Assembly (NCBI RefSeq): GCF_016086655.4 | Contig: NC_052135.2 | Coordinates: 23,712,363-23,776,362 of the forward strand | From: Lepeophtheirus salmonis | Lineage: Eukaryota > Arthropoda > Copepoda > Siphonostomatoida > Caligidae | Length of the DNA stretch: 64,000 nucleotides | Direction: 5' to 3' | Part shown: positions 47,831-59,763 of the stretch, in pieces | Layout of the letters: every line of letters begins with the position of its first letter | How positions within the stretch are numbered: position 1 is the first letter of the stretch | Translations under genes and position numbers: made by a program | The notes under the pieces: model-generated | What the model was told of the DNA's origin: nothing | The model's input: the letters and a program-made list of their open reading frames with translations, nothing else | The model's database searches: none

Positions 47831-50736
47831 ACAGGGGGGGAAACCACTAATATGTTGCACGGATCGGATCCTTTGTAATTGTTTACTACCTTTTGTAGTT
47901 ACTTCATGTGTTATTTAACCATGACGACTCTAACATTCTGTGGTGCCTTTTCTTTGACTCTTCCTCAAAGAACAAAAAGTCATCAGCCAAACAACTATCC
48001 ATGACGAAAATTCAATTCAATATGAGTGGTTTATTTTATGAGCTTGGTTCATTTGCAATGGGGGATATCCCCCCTCTCTCTCTCTTTCCTCCACTTAAAA
48101 AAAAACATTAAATAAATAATAATACCTTGTTTATTATTTTATAATAGCGTTTAACCATTGATTAGTCATGCTGAACTAAGGTTGTTACTCATAATAATAT
48201 TATGTATTCCTTTTTCTGATTCCTTCTTTAACATCATTATTTTTTCCTCAAGGAATTCTTAGTAAAATGATGTTTCGAAAATATATAATATATATTTTTG
48301 CAAATTCTTGTTTTTTTATTTTTTTTTAAATGAATTTCTGGAACTACTTTTATGAGCTTTTTTACTCTCTCTCTCTCGTTTTTAGATTTATTTATTGACT
48401 ATTAAAAGCCCTCATTATAAAATCTTGATTTGAATCTTAAAACATAGTTCTAGATTTCAAGGTACTTGGTGTTATATGTACATATATTTTGTGTTATTGT
48501 CCGCTTGATAAATAAGTTTTATTTTGTCTCGTCTTTTCGTTTTGAGAGGAGTGATAAAATACAGTACTTCATTGAACCACGAGAGAAATAAGTATCAGTT
48601 AAAGAAAAGTAGCCATCATTTAATACAGATAAACAAATTCCTGTTTCAATATAAATATATTTCTTATAATTCGATGGCTAGGATAAACGGGTTTTGTCAT
48701 AAGTTTTTACACATGTCTCTTTTTTAATATAAAATATTGTATCTTGTCAAATTTCAAAAATTTAGTTATCACGATACATAGAGCTTTTCCTAAAGAGTAT
48801 GTCAAAATCTTTTTTTAATTATCTTATTATTGCTACCTCACAAAATACAAAAACAAATTTCTTTTTTATACAATTTTTTATTACAAATGAAGCAAAAAAA
48901 TTTTGAAGTTAAGAATGAAAGAGTGAATAATTATGCATTTATTGAACACCCTTTATAGATTCAAATATCCTAAGAGATGTTGTTTAAGGCCAAAATACTT
49001 TATATTGAAAAGTTCATAAAAACCAGTTGTAAAGTTTTCAAGCAACATTTCTTTCTTCCAATTTTGAACTGAAGGTATTTTATTCCCTCAAAATATGGCA
49101 AAAAGTTTTTATTTAAGGGTTTATTTTGTTGTAAACTTCAAATATACTTTAAAATTTGAGCAAGTTTTGATACCCTTAAATAAAAATAACAACTAGGTGA
49201 ATATTTAATTTAAAAAAATTAGGAATTTGTTTTGATTTGAGAAATTGATAATGAACATTGTATATAGATTCAACTATTTGCTAGCAAATCCTGATATAAT
49301 TTTTGTGTTTTTGTCATATGTAATACCATCAGCAAAAGCTTAATTATAAGGGCATTTTTAAACTCACGTTCACACAACTTGAGCAATATAAAAGTTTTTT
49401 ATGGGCCAAACTTTAGTTTCAACGTGAAATATCATTAAATATAGAGTCAGAATCCATTTGAATAAGAAATAACATCAACAAATGCAGACTTGAAAAAGTG
49501 TTTATAAGTACACTACATCCCTATAAATGTATTGTGGGAAGATGTTGGATCACAACTCCTAACTGTATTCCGGCCATAAATAACAAACAATTTATTCTTG
49601 TTATTTTCTGCTACGTTTCCCAAAGAACTCTTTCAGAAGTTCATTTACATAGAAACTTATTTGTATATTATGAACATCAATGTACATAAAACGTGACTCA
49701 AGACCTGGTCTTATATTCTCCATTGTCACCTATTGCACGTCTTTTGTAAATGTAATGAACACATTTGATATTTTTAAATAAAAGTCCCAAAATCAGATAA
49801 GAGCAAGTGTTTTGTATATATATTTTTTAGTTTATTTTTGAAATGGATTTTTGATAACCTTTTCCTCTGACCTTAAGTAAAGATATCTTTCAATAAATTA
49901 ATTGATCCCTGATAAGAGCAGTTTTTTGAAGGGGATATTAAAACCATATGAATCTCATGAGCTACAATATTATTATTCTACCAAACAAAAGTATTTCAAA
50001 AGATACTCACATCAATGGAAATAAAAAAATCACGATTTTGTTTTTCTTGAATGGCTTTATATGATTATGGATTGGAATGAAATGAAATGGATTTACAAAA
50101 GGGGTATGGTTCCATCCATCATCATTCTCCAAAGAACGAAAAAATGTTTCAATTATATTTGAGAGGGTCAATAAATACATAACAAATGTATTTAAAGTTA
50201 AGATTGAAGAGGGTTTCCAATAATACTGTATGTATGTTGCCTTGTTTGTCTGTTTGTTTGTTAGTTCAAAAATGTTTCCGTTGAAAAAGAAGAGAGAAAA
50301 CACGAAAAAAGCTGCTCCATCAACTTCAATACTCCCCACTTTCAAGTTCCATGGGTTCATGGCTTCAGTGATATGTATTATTGATGTTCATTTAATTGAA
50401 TTTTTCATCAAATAGGAGGAGAGTGAGATTTACAAGAAGAAGAAGGGTGGGGGGCGGGGGGATTTGTTTTGAAGTCAATGAGGCGTTTGATAGCATGTAA
50501 ATACATACTGTTAGTAGTTATTCATTCGTTATTTTTTTGGAAAGAAAAGGTGGTGTTACCTATGTTTGTAGGTACTAGCTACGTGTTTAGTTATACATTT
50601 ATGTATGTATTTCCAATCATTGTACTTCCACGAATTCCTATATCCATTTTGACATTCTCACGCAACCTTTTAAACATATAATTTAGTTAAGATACAGCCA
50701 ATGAAACCATAGCAGGTTGTAACATTTATGTATGTA
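47831..50736. other. Non-coding, no gene seen
   Basis: About 2.9 kb. Short CT runs occur near 48080 and 48370 and a G-rich stretch near 50447-50461. A 117-codon minus-strand frame at 50007-50360 is considered under rejected items. Confidence 0.55.
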
Positions 50737-51368
50737 CAGGAGGTCCCCGCATAATCCAGTTTTGAAACACTGCAGATTTTGCATAACGCGGTGTTTGACT
50801 CCCCGTATAGTCCGGTATATTCTCCTTATATTGCGTTTTTTTATATTTAATAATAAATCATAAAAAACTATATATTGAGGCAAACAAGAATTTTTGTAGT
50901 TGTTTATGAGTTCGTTCATATTATGCCTATGTAATAGTAGCGTATAATTTTGCATAGGAGAGGGGGAGTGTCCTCTTAATATTTGATTTGATACCTAGAC
51001 TTAAATGTTTTTGTTATTACACCTTATACAAACTTGGAATGAAATAAGGTTTCGAAATAAATATTGGTTAAGTTCCGGTTCCTTAAATATTAAAGTATTG
51101 AAATGACCAGATTAAAAATCAAGTAAATATCCTATTAAGATTGCGTTTTACAATTATTTTTTTCTGGAATACATTATTTTAAATAATTTATTGTCCTAAC
51201 CATATTTAAAAAAAAAAAGCAAAAATAGCAGAAAGTTGACTTGGAAAGTAATGTCTCCTGATTTATGGGTTTTACTACTAAAAAGAACCCCCTCCCCCGT
51301 ACAGCCCGGATTTCATATCACGAAGATTTTTCTTCTTCCCAAAAACTGCGATAATTGGGGATCCCCTG
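50737..51368. mobile_element. Candidate Tigger/pogo-like non-autonomous element
   Basis: It begins CAGGAGGTCCCCGCATAATC just after TA and ends GATAATTGGGGATCCCCTG. The ends are inverted copies (CAGG-GG-TCCCC--ATTAT). The left side then reads 'ttgcataacgcggtgtttga', wording typical of Tigger/pogo-type ends. 'ccccgtatagtccgg' near the left and 'cccccgtacagcccgg' near the right form a subterminal direct repeat. The right flank is TT rather than TA, so the target duplication is imperfect. At 632 bp it has no transposase frame. Confidence 0.5.
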
Positions 51369-54300
51369 TTTTTGTACAAACTTATCACCGTCATCACCAT
51401 ATTTGATAGGTCATGCCAAAAAATATAAACAGAGTTATTTTTGTTTTAATAATAATAAAATCCTTCTTAGATATATTGATGAATGACGTCAACAAGTACG
51501 GTTGTTAATTTTGGTTTTTTAATCATTTAATATCTTTTGATTATATGGTTTTATTATTGAGATTACCGTAGTAGCTTTTAAGCTATTGGATAGATATCGG
51601 AGGAAAATAAATCTTTTTTTTTTTTTACTTATATGAACCATAAAATAATGACTAATACCTATTTAGTCAAAAAGCAATCCAGAGTTACTGCCTGAAAATA
51701 TTTTGAAACAATAATTTTATGTATACCTACCTAACTGACTTTTATATGTTCATTTAATGCAACTTTTCATTAATATTTTATACAAATGGCATGTTACTTT
51801 ATTGAGCCATCTAGTATACATATATCTAGAATTCCATGATTGAGCAAGTTTAAGCATTGACTCCAGCATTCATCAAGGGTCTCCTGTTTGCAATTTCGTG
51901 GATTTAATTTTTCGTTATCATGTTTGGCCTCCTCCCTTTCTTCAACAGCAGCATATCTTTTAATAGTGAAATAAAATATTTAGTATCTATGATAAATAGA
52001 AAAAGTGAATAAAAACAGGTTTTTTAGAGGTGATTAATGAATTGATAGCCACGAGTATCCGCATCATTACTTAATATTACTTCAATTCTGAAAAGTTATG
52101 ATTACATATACTCGTGCCAGGGTGCTTCTTGTTAGCTGTACTTACATTAACACGACACATTTTAAGAAGCAAAGTAATTGTGATGTTTAGCTCATAATTG
52201 GTCTACATGTTATAGTTATTTAGTCCAAGACATTATATTTTAGAAAGAAATTTTCATATGTGGAAAAATATAAACACGTATGTATGAATAAAAAATGGAG
52301 AGTTCAAATATATCAAATTTGCTAAACATAGGTAAAAATAAATAAATTCAACATTTCGTCATAAATATCACCTTTAAAATTTATAAATTAGTCTCTATGC
52401 ACTTATTCAAATAAATAAACAAACATCTCCTTTTCTAAATACTTTTAATATTTTCTTTTTATTATCTGTTCGCAATTTGAGTATAAAATGCTTATAAGAA
52501 ACCACAAAAATAATTTGACAAAACTGTCATTTAGAATCAACAAATAAGATTTTATGTAATATTTATCATATATAAGGTAGTATGGCCCAATATAGGGTTA
52601 ACTTATAAAATTTGCAAATGATTATATATTTTTGTGTAGTAGAAACGTTAACTATCCTTTGTGATTTTGGTAGTGGAAATGTATTTTGCATCAAGAAACG
52701 ACACATTAGCATTTGATTTTCGAAGAAAAAAAAACTTCAATCTCTCTCCTTCCTCTTGCCAAACGTAACTTCCTATAACCAGGGTCAGTATCACAGGGGC
52801 CCATTTCTTTCCCATGGAGTGTTAGATTCGAGAAAATTGGATGTAAGTAAGAAATTTCAGAGATAATTTACGCAGTGACTTTAAAAATTGAGATGAGGGG
52901 CTTTTGAAAAAGGAAATATACCCTTTTATATGAAAATAACTTTGTACAAATAGACAAAATAAGTTTCCGTAAAAATGAAAAGGATCATATTTTATTTTTG
53001 AAAAAAGTCATCTAATATTAGAATTGGAAAAATCGAAAATTAGAAAAAAATATTCACCCCCTCCCCAAAAAAAATTGGTGTAGCATTGAATTTGCCTAGG
53101 ACGTAGAATGTGATTTATACGATGGAATAAAAGTCCTCTGGACACTGTATCCCATACTTATTTTTTCAATCAGAATCCTTGGTGAGTTCATTTTTTTGGG
53201 AAATACGTATTATACATTTTCTACTTTTTATGGAACTTTGTATCATTATTTCTTTGTATCGTAACTTTTTTGGTTTTTTAATACCTACATGTAAAAGTTA
53301 ATATAAATATATATTTCATGGAAAACTTTGCAGGAAGAAGAAGGCCCCGGCGAGTAGGAGTAGACTCATTCTTTTGATCCCTTGCTACTGTTGTTCTTAT
53401 ATATATGTATTTACTAATAAAAGTTTAGAAATAAATAACTTTTTTGATTAGATTTTGTTTCTTGCTTCAAAGACACACACAAACACATGGAATCGCTTTG
53501 ATTCTTGAATTATTAAATAGCAACTCTTAATGAAAAAACAGAAGAGAAAAAAAAAACATTTCACAACTCTCTAGGAAATTAGTCAGGTAAATAAATGAAG
53601 TGAAATTAGATGAAGAAAAGTTTTATATGTGCTATAAACAGTTGTTTTACTCGCATATATAACTATTTGGATCTCTGTTTTTAACATTTGACTATTTGCC
53701 TTTGGAGTATACAATATACATACATAGTAAGAAGAGGAGAACAAGGCTAGTTGGCACGAAATAAACTTTTTGTACATTACTCAGATTGTAGAAGTGATAT
53801 TGAAAAAAAAATTATTTTATGAAAAGTTCAAAGGAATAGGCAACATTTGGCAAAAATTTCATACCTTAGTTCTAGGTACTTTAACTCTAATATCAATTTT
53901 AATGTTGGATTTTCTTTTATGTCAATTTAGTAATAATTGTCAATAGCTAATAATCTATTTCATTCGTGATCCTCTTATAATTTCGAATCATTGAAACATT
54001 TAAGGTTTAGGTGTTGTACTCTTCTCACAGTAAATTAGAAAAAGAAAATATTCTTACATTTTATATATGTCTCAAGTTGCCCCACTTTTTTCTCAACTAT
54101 ACCACGACTTCAAACACTAATATATCAAAAAATTAACTCCGCTGAACTCTTTCGTTAACTACAAATAATTATATTTTCATAAAATGGAAAGGGTTTCAGA
54201 ATTTAAGTTAATACTTGAAATTCAAACGACATTTAAGAAACATGAAAAAAAAATCTGAGATTATAAATTTAGAAAATAGGGCATAGCTCAGAAATGAATG

Positions 54301-54454
54301 TACTTACCACCCCGAAAGAGCTGCAACTCATGCAGTAATACTATGAGATTGTTAAACATAATTGCTGAAAAAAAGCTCTTAGAAACTTGCAAGAAAATGG
54401 AAGTGTACCAACCTACTCGATCTGCTCTCCACTACACAAACGAATTATCATGAT
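51369..54454. other. Non-coding, no gene seen
   Basis: About 3.1 kb. It holds TGACGTCA at 51484-51491 and short poly-T and poly-A runs. The segment 54270-54450 is less AT-rich but broken in every frame. No gene recognised. Confidence 0.55.
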
Positions 54455-54905
54455 GTAGCTCGTCAACACAAAAACAAATTATACTCATTTTTCTTAAGAT
54501 TGAGTGTGGAGTACATTTGTGTTCTTCAACGAGACATGATCAACTTCTATCAACAAATTATTCTGAAAACCCCACATATTGCACTTAAATTAGCCAATAT
54601 GGAGCGTCACAATTAAAGAATGAGAAATTCATAGATTTTATTTGAAAGGTCATATTGAGGTGAATAAAATTCTCATAAATCAAATAAAGGTTCTCAGCTA
54701 TAGATAAAACTATAGCCTATAATTGAAGCAAATATGATTATGACGTAGTGGGCTCTCTCTCTCTATATATATATATAAAATATGTATAGAGAGAGACAGA
54801 GCCCACTACTATATACATAATATATATTCAGTAAAAAAATAAATTGGAATTTTCTCGGTATCTTGATTTTTGTTCAGGATTATTTTATGTTGACACACCA
54901 CATAT
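54455..54905 (-). mobile_element. Family B miniature element, copy 5, with internal palindrome
   Basis: It starts 'gtagctcgtcaacacaaaaa' and ends 'ttatgttgacacaccacata', inverted family B termini. The interior 'agattgagtgtggagtacat', 'atagattttatttgaaagg' and 'cataaatcaaataaagg' matches the reverse of copy 2. This copy additionally carries the palindrome at 54746-54808, absent from the others. Non-coding. Confidence 0.65.
54746..54808. repeat. Near-perfect palindrome with CT/AG arms and TA core
   Basis: TAGTGGGCTCTCTCTCTCTA on the left is mirrored on the other strand by TAGAGAGAGACAGAGCCCACTA on the right, with an (AT)n-rich centre. One base inside the arms differs. It could fold as a hairpin or cruciform. 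It sits inside family B copy 5. Confidence 0.85.
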
Positions 54906-56666
54906 TTATATACCTACATTTCCAAATGGTTCATAAATGATGGTACCGACAAACCCCTGTACATATGACTTAATGTTCCTCAAACATGTATAAGGAGTAA
55001 TTTTCATGTTATAAAAATTAAAAGGAAAAAACAGTTGTCAAATTATCTTATCATAATTTATAAAAATGTATGTATTTAGAGCTAACATGGAAATTACAAG
55101 GTCGATATAATTTACTTACTTAAAATGTACAAACATACATATGTATGTATCACTGAAAAGAACGAGGATCATGATTAACAACTCAACATATCAATAAAGT
55201 CCCTTCAACGCCTTTCTTCATGATCATTTGTCTTAGGGGGGGAAGTGAGTCTAATGTAAGTACAGTGTATGTATCTATTCATTTTGAATAATTATGTGCG
55301 TCTCCCTCTCACTCTTTCTCAGCTAACATGCAAAGATAATGTCGTTTAAACACAATTAAAGAAGGACATTGATGAATCCTTCACAAAAAGAAGTGAACAT
55401 TTTGAAGGATGCATTTACATAATTAATTAGCCTAAACAATATATGTTTTTTTAATAAATCATTTCGATTTTGACACCTTTCCCTATGTATTAATCCATTT
55501 ATTCTTCAATAAAATATACAAAACTTTGGTGTCCTAATGTAAAAAATAAAGCGAGAAAACAAACCTGTTAAACTTCACTACGAGGAAACTTTTTTCCACA
55601 AGATGTCACTTTTATTTATGGATCTTTCATTTTTACATAAAATATTTTGGATTTTATATTTTTGTTTTTTACAGAATTTTTTTTGGATATTTGTCCTTCT
55701 TTAATATAAATTATATTTTCGATTGAAGTCGATTTTTAAAATACGCCATTTGTCTCTCATAAAAACGTCATTTAATGAATTGATAAAAAAGTAATGGGAC
55801 AATATCTAAAAAGAGGAAAAGAGGACATGTCTGAGGAAAAGAGGGATTCTTAGGGATATGAAATTAGTCCAACAAAAATCATAACGGTCTCAGAGCGGTG
55901 AAGGGGGGGGTCCCAACCAAACCAAATACAACTCAGCACCCCTTGCGCAGAAAAAAACATTCTAGTTGCCCCCTAATTTGAAACCTAAATAGATCATGTG
56001 CAGTTTGTTTTTCTACTTGGTTATATAGCTTCATGTTGCCCAAAAGAGAGAGCAAATGAGAAGTTACCCGCATTCTCTATAATATTGTACATTGTATATA
56101 TATCTCTGAATTAATGGGTAGGAGATGCGCTGGAATGTGTCATGTCTACATTTCACTTCTTACTTAAATAATCTTTGAGTTGTTGTTTTTTATAAGAAGA
56201 TTATTTCATGTATTCCTACGTATGTACATAATATTTATTTAGTTTGTGGGTACTCTAGACATATTATTATTATTATTTTGAATCTCCTTATCAAGGGCCC
56301 CTCCAAAGAAAAGGTTTTTGTCAAATCCACTGCTTCTTCTATTTTCTTTCCATCTCTATTCATAAATCATCACTCTTGCTTCCCTGATACAAAAGTTAGG
56401 TCGTATATGATGATAATAATATAGATATGAAAGAGATTTTTTCTTCTCTTTACTTAAAGAGAGGCATTTTGATAATATTTTCATTTGAAAAATGAATAGT
56501 TTGACATGTCAAAGAAAGAGAGGGCTTTAAAAAGGAATTAAGGATTTGTGAGTTTGTCTTAGTATGTATTAATAAAATAATTCGAAATAAAATATATATA
56601 ATACAGGTACGTCCTAGTTGTATTTAATATAATAAATAACTTGATTTATTGCATAATCAATACATA
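54906..56666. other. Non-coding, no gene seen
   Basis: AT-rich sequence with a short ACATACATATGTATGT palindrome near 55133 and a one-mismatch GTACATTGTAC-type word at 56089. No gene recognised. Confidence 0.55.
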
Positions 56667-57056
56667 TGTGGTGCGTCAACATAAAAGCAAACTTGATCAA
56701 AAATTAAGGAAGGAGAAAATCCCAATATATTATTTTAGTTCATTTTGAATACACACATTTGAGTCAATACAGGCTATGTATTCAAATTAGTAGAATTATT
56801 TAAGCTATCCAACAGTTTTAACTACAGTTTATAACTTTTGTTTGATTAAAAATACTTAAATTGGCTTGGATATGGACTTTTATATCTAATCTATTAATTT
56901 CAATTTGGTTTCTTGAAATGCAATTTACGATACACCCAAAGGGTTCATAAAAATATAACTTTTATTGAAATTGACGATAACTTGTCAAAAAATACAAATG
57001 TTTATTCACTTTTAATTTTGAGAAAAATCCTTACAGGCTGCTTTGGTGTTACCAGA
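56667..57056 (+). mobile_element. Family B miniature element, copy 6
   Basis: It starts 'tgtggtgcgtcaacataaaa', the cleanest left terminus of the family, and ends 'gctttggtgttaccag' (decayed). The interior 'ttggatatggactttt', 'cttttattgaaattgacgat' and 'cacttttaattttgagaaaa' matches copies 2 and 3. About 390 bp, non-coding. Confidence 0.68.
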
Positions 57057-58059
57057 AACATATTAAATAACATTTATAACTTATGAACTAATGAATAAAT
57101 AATTTTGATCCCTAAAAATTTCGTTCAATAATAATAAAGTGAGACAACTTCCTTAATGTTGTACGTAATTAAAGCAATAGTTATTGGCTGAGTATTTACA
57201 GAATATAGCAGGTATGACGTCCTTATTAAGTGAACAAGGACTTATTAATTTTTGTAAACAAACACTATAGATAAAAAAAGTGATCTTATGAGACTTTAAC
57301 TATGCTTTAAACTAACGGTTTTACTACTACAACTTTAGTTTAATAGCCAATAGTCCTTATCTATTACCATGTCCACTTCAAATGTCTGTCAAATATGTAC
57401 ATCAATGTAAAATTATCCCATGATCTCTTTTTGAGTTATACGCATGTAAAAAATAAAATATGGTTAAAGCAAAATCCTATAATTGCTAGTTGTGACCCCA
57501 CTTAAGCCAGCTCTCCTTCTCAGTATTAGATGCATTGCATGCCTCTTAAGAATATCTACACACATACATATGGGTGTACAATGTACATAATATATTTAAA
57601 ATAACACATAATGAAAATTGCAGAAAAGAGAACTAATCAATTCGTTTATATAAGAGGTTTTGCTTCATATTTTAATTACTCTTTTAGACTTTAAAATAAT
57701 AAAGAAGAAAGAAATGCTGCTTTCATATATGATAATCATGAGCCATGCATTCTCATGTGTGTGTGTAACCATATTTTATCACGCAAAAGCTGGAATCTCA
57801 TAAACTTTAAGCATTTATGTATATGTACGTCAGTGGTTTTTATATACTTCTATAAATACTTGGATCAAGAAGCAAAGCATCATCTTGGGGCAAAAATGGC
57901 TCTTATTGTCGAAGAAAAGAAGACATAACCAACAATGTGGATTTTAATTACAGTAGTTAATAAATTACACGCATGTAAGCCGAATTTACAAATGCAAATA
58001 TTTCATTCTACGAAGAATTATAAATGAATTGAGTTTTCTCTATCGAAAAAAAGTCAAGT
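57057..58059. other. Non-coding, no gene seen
   Basis: AT-rich sequence with GTACAATGTAC at 57575-57585. No gene or element recognised. Confidence 0.55.
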
Positions 58060-58680
58060 TTGTCTGTCTGTTTGCTTAAAAATTACTCATTTTTAATAAC
58101 AATCCTGTGTAGCTACAGCTTAGCGTGCCATATACATAAAATAATGAATGATACTTTGATGAGGTATAACAACGAGTGTGGGTATCTACAGCTGATACAA
58201 CATATTTTCAAAAAAAATGGAGTACAGATATTTAGGGTCATAATTCCTAGGCGTTTTTGTGTGTGCAAGATTTTTTTGTTAGCAGCCTGAACATGTTTTT
58301 TTTTATTTTTTTCAAGCTGTTACTATTATTCTTGGGGAGAGAACAACTATGTAAAAATTAATCAATAGTGTTCGTGCTGATGAAAAACGTAAAGTATCAT
58401 GGTTGATTTTTCGGCAAGTTATCTTCGTAATGATATAAATCCGGTGTGTTTTTAGCAAGCCCGTTAATTTATAATTGGCATTTTCCGTAGTCATTATCAT
58501 TATTATTTAATTCGTGAGTAGTGAACATCCTTTCCTAAATAGATTAAATTATATTCAAAACCTGTTTGAATGTTTGTATGTGCTCATAAACGACGGAGCG
58601 TAACCCTGAGTTATAATTGTAAATCCTTGTTGGACTCAGAGTAGAATTTGAAATCGACATCGGAGAATTTCTAGCAAGTG
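58060..58680. repeat. Family E composite repeat
   Basis: The left part (58110-58345) matches 40225-40572 and the right part (58494-58642) matches 28858-28980, so this is the most complete family E copy. On the minus strand the left part reads LEK....LGIMTLNICT....HAKL before a stop. No termini or target duplication were identified, and I cannot name the family. Confidence 0.55.
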
Positions 58681-58860
58681 TCCTTTTTTATATCCTTTTC
58701 TCCTTTCTCTCTTGTCACAGCTGATTGTAGCTGATCTAATAAAACGTCATTATACTTTCTCTCCTCTAAGACATTTTCCAAATTGTCAGTATTATTATGT
58801 TGATTTTCAGTTTCCTTAATTTACACATGCCCATTCTACACTGGATTTTCATCATTGTCT
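58681..58860 (-). pseudogene. Unidentified coding-like remnant beside family E
   Basis: On the minus strand, a splice-acceptor-like TTTTATAG at about 58858 is followed by a frame with charged, protein-like composition: NDENPV (stop) NGHV (stop) IKETENQHNNTDNLENVLEE, then RKYNDVLLDQLQSAVTREKG and EKDIKKDTC before another stop. Three stops within about 60 codons make it non-functional. It may be the next exon-side piece of the family E parent element, since the two adjoin in the same orientation. No domain recognised. Confidence 0.35.
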
Positions 58861-58965
58861 ATAAAAATAAGAAAATATATTTGAAGCACAATATGTAAAG
58901 GGTTCGGAAGAAAATTATGAAAATATGTAATTAAAATATATAGGTTTTGTGATTTTTTCCTGCAT

Positions 58966-59662
58966 GACAATCAGGAGGAATTGGGATTGTCCTCTTACAC
59001 AAGGACCCCACACCAACTGTTGACCGACACTCTGAAAGAAAGGAGACTGCAGAGGTGCAAGAAAGTTCGTGCATGAATCAAGACAAATGTATCCACAGTA
59101 AAAACTCTTACGAGAAGGTTTTACAACTGTCTGAACGACCGATGGCTTGAGGGATCACCAGAGGAGGTTAAGGGGGTGTTCCATACAAAATATCTGGCTC
59201 AAAAAATGTTCCTAGTGTCCGACGGTAAGAACATACCTCCCTTCTTTTTTAAGGCTAGTTAGAAAATCGGCTAGGAAGCCTACTACAAGGTGCTGAGGTT
59301 CACCATACTGCCATGGCTCAAGGCAACCTACCCAGAGGAAAACTATGTGTGTACCCAAGATTGTGTACCCTCACACACATTGGCCAAATGCCAGATGTTA
59401 TGCATTCGACAACATAGCTGATTGTTGGGCCAAGGACATGTGACCATCATCTTCGCCGGATTTGAAACTGTTGGAATTTGCTGTGTAGGGCACTTTAGAG
59501 AGGGCGAATAACCTTACATTTCACCCGAACGTGAACTCCCTGAAGGCCGTCATTGTGAAGGAGTGGAACAACTTGTCCGAGAAGTTCCTCATCAACTCCT
59601 ACAGGGATTTCCGCCACCGTGAGGAGGCTGTGATTGCTACTGAGGGCGCCCATATTGAGTGA
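58966..59662 (+). pseudogene. Mariner transposase pseudogene, second copy
   Basis: The best frame reads LGLSSYTRTPHQLLTDTLKE, then RRLQRCKKVRA followed by a stop, and continues with NDRWLEGSPEEVKGVFHTKY, an FFFKA block, YYKVLRFTILPWLKATYPEE, NYVCTQD and finally the shared C terminus (NNLSEKFLINSY, then GAHIE and TGA at 59660). The segment with the first catalytic Asp (YSDEKIFTVDQ in the other copy) is largely deleted. QDG has become QDC, and there are stops after VRA, in the KA-REK region and at both Trp positions that are also stops in the 42475 copy. Clearly inactive. Confidence 0.87.
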
Positions 59663-59763
59663 ACATGTCGTGTCTCAAAGTTTTGTAAGAAAAATTTCAA
59701 AATTATTTATCAAGAAATAACATTATTGACATTTTTCTAAAATCCGTCATTTAGTCCACGTTT
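58966..59763 (+). mobile_element. Mariner-like element, second copy, truncated at both ends
   Basis: Homologous to 42326-43548 from the recognition-helix region ('gacaatcaggagg') to inside the right terminal repeat, where 'agtccacgttt' breaks off at 59763. The left third, left terminus and the last part of the right terminus are missing, and no TA duplication is visible. It contains the transposase pseudogene at 58966-59662. Confidence 0.88.

Noticed and set aside
50007..50360. 117-codon minus-strand open frame
   Set aside because: No recognisable domain, part of it comes from a tandem TTTG-type repeat near 50245-50260, and an overlapping plus-strand frame is equally plausible.
54270..54450. 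Coding-like stretch just left of family B copy 5
   Set aside because: All frames contain stops within 30-40 codons and no motif is recognisable.
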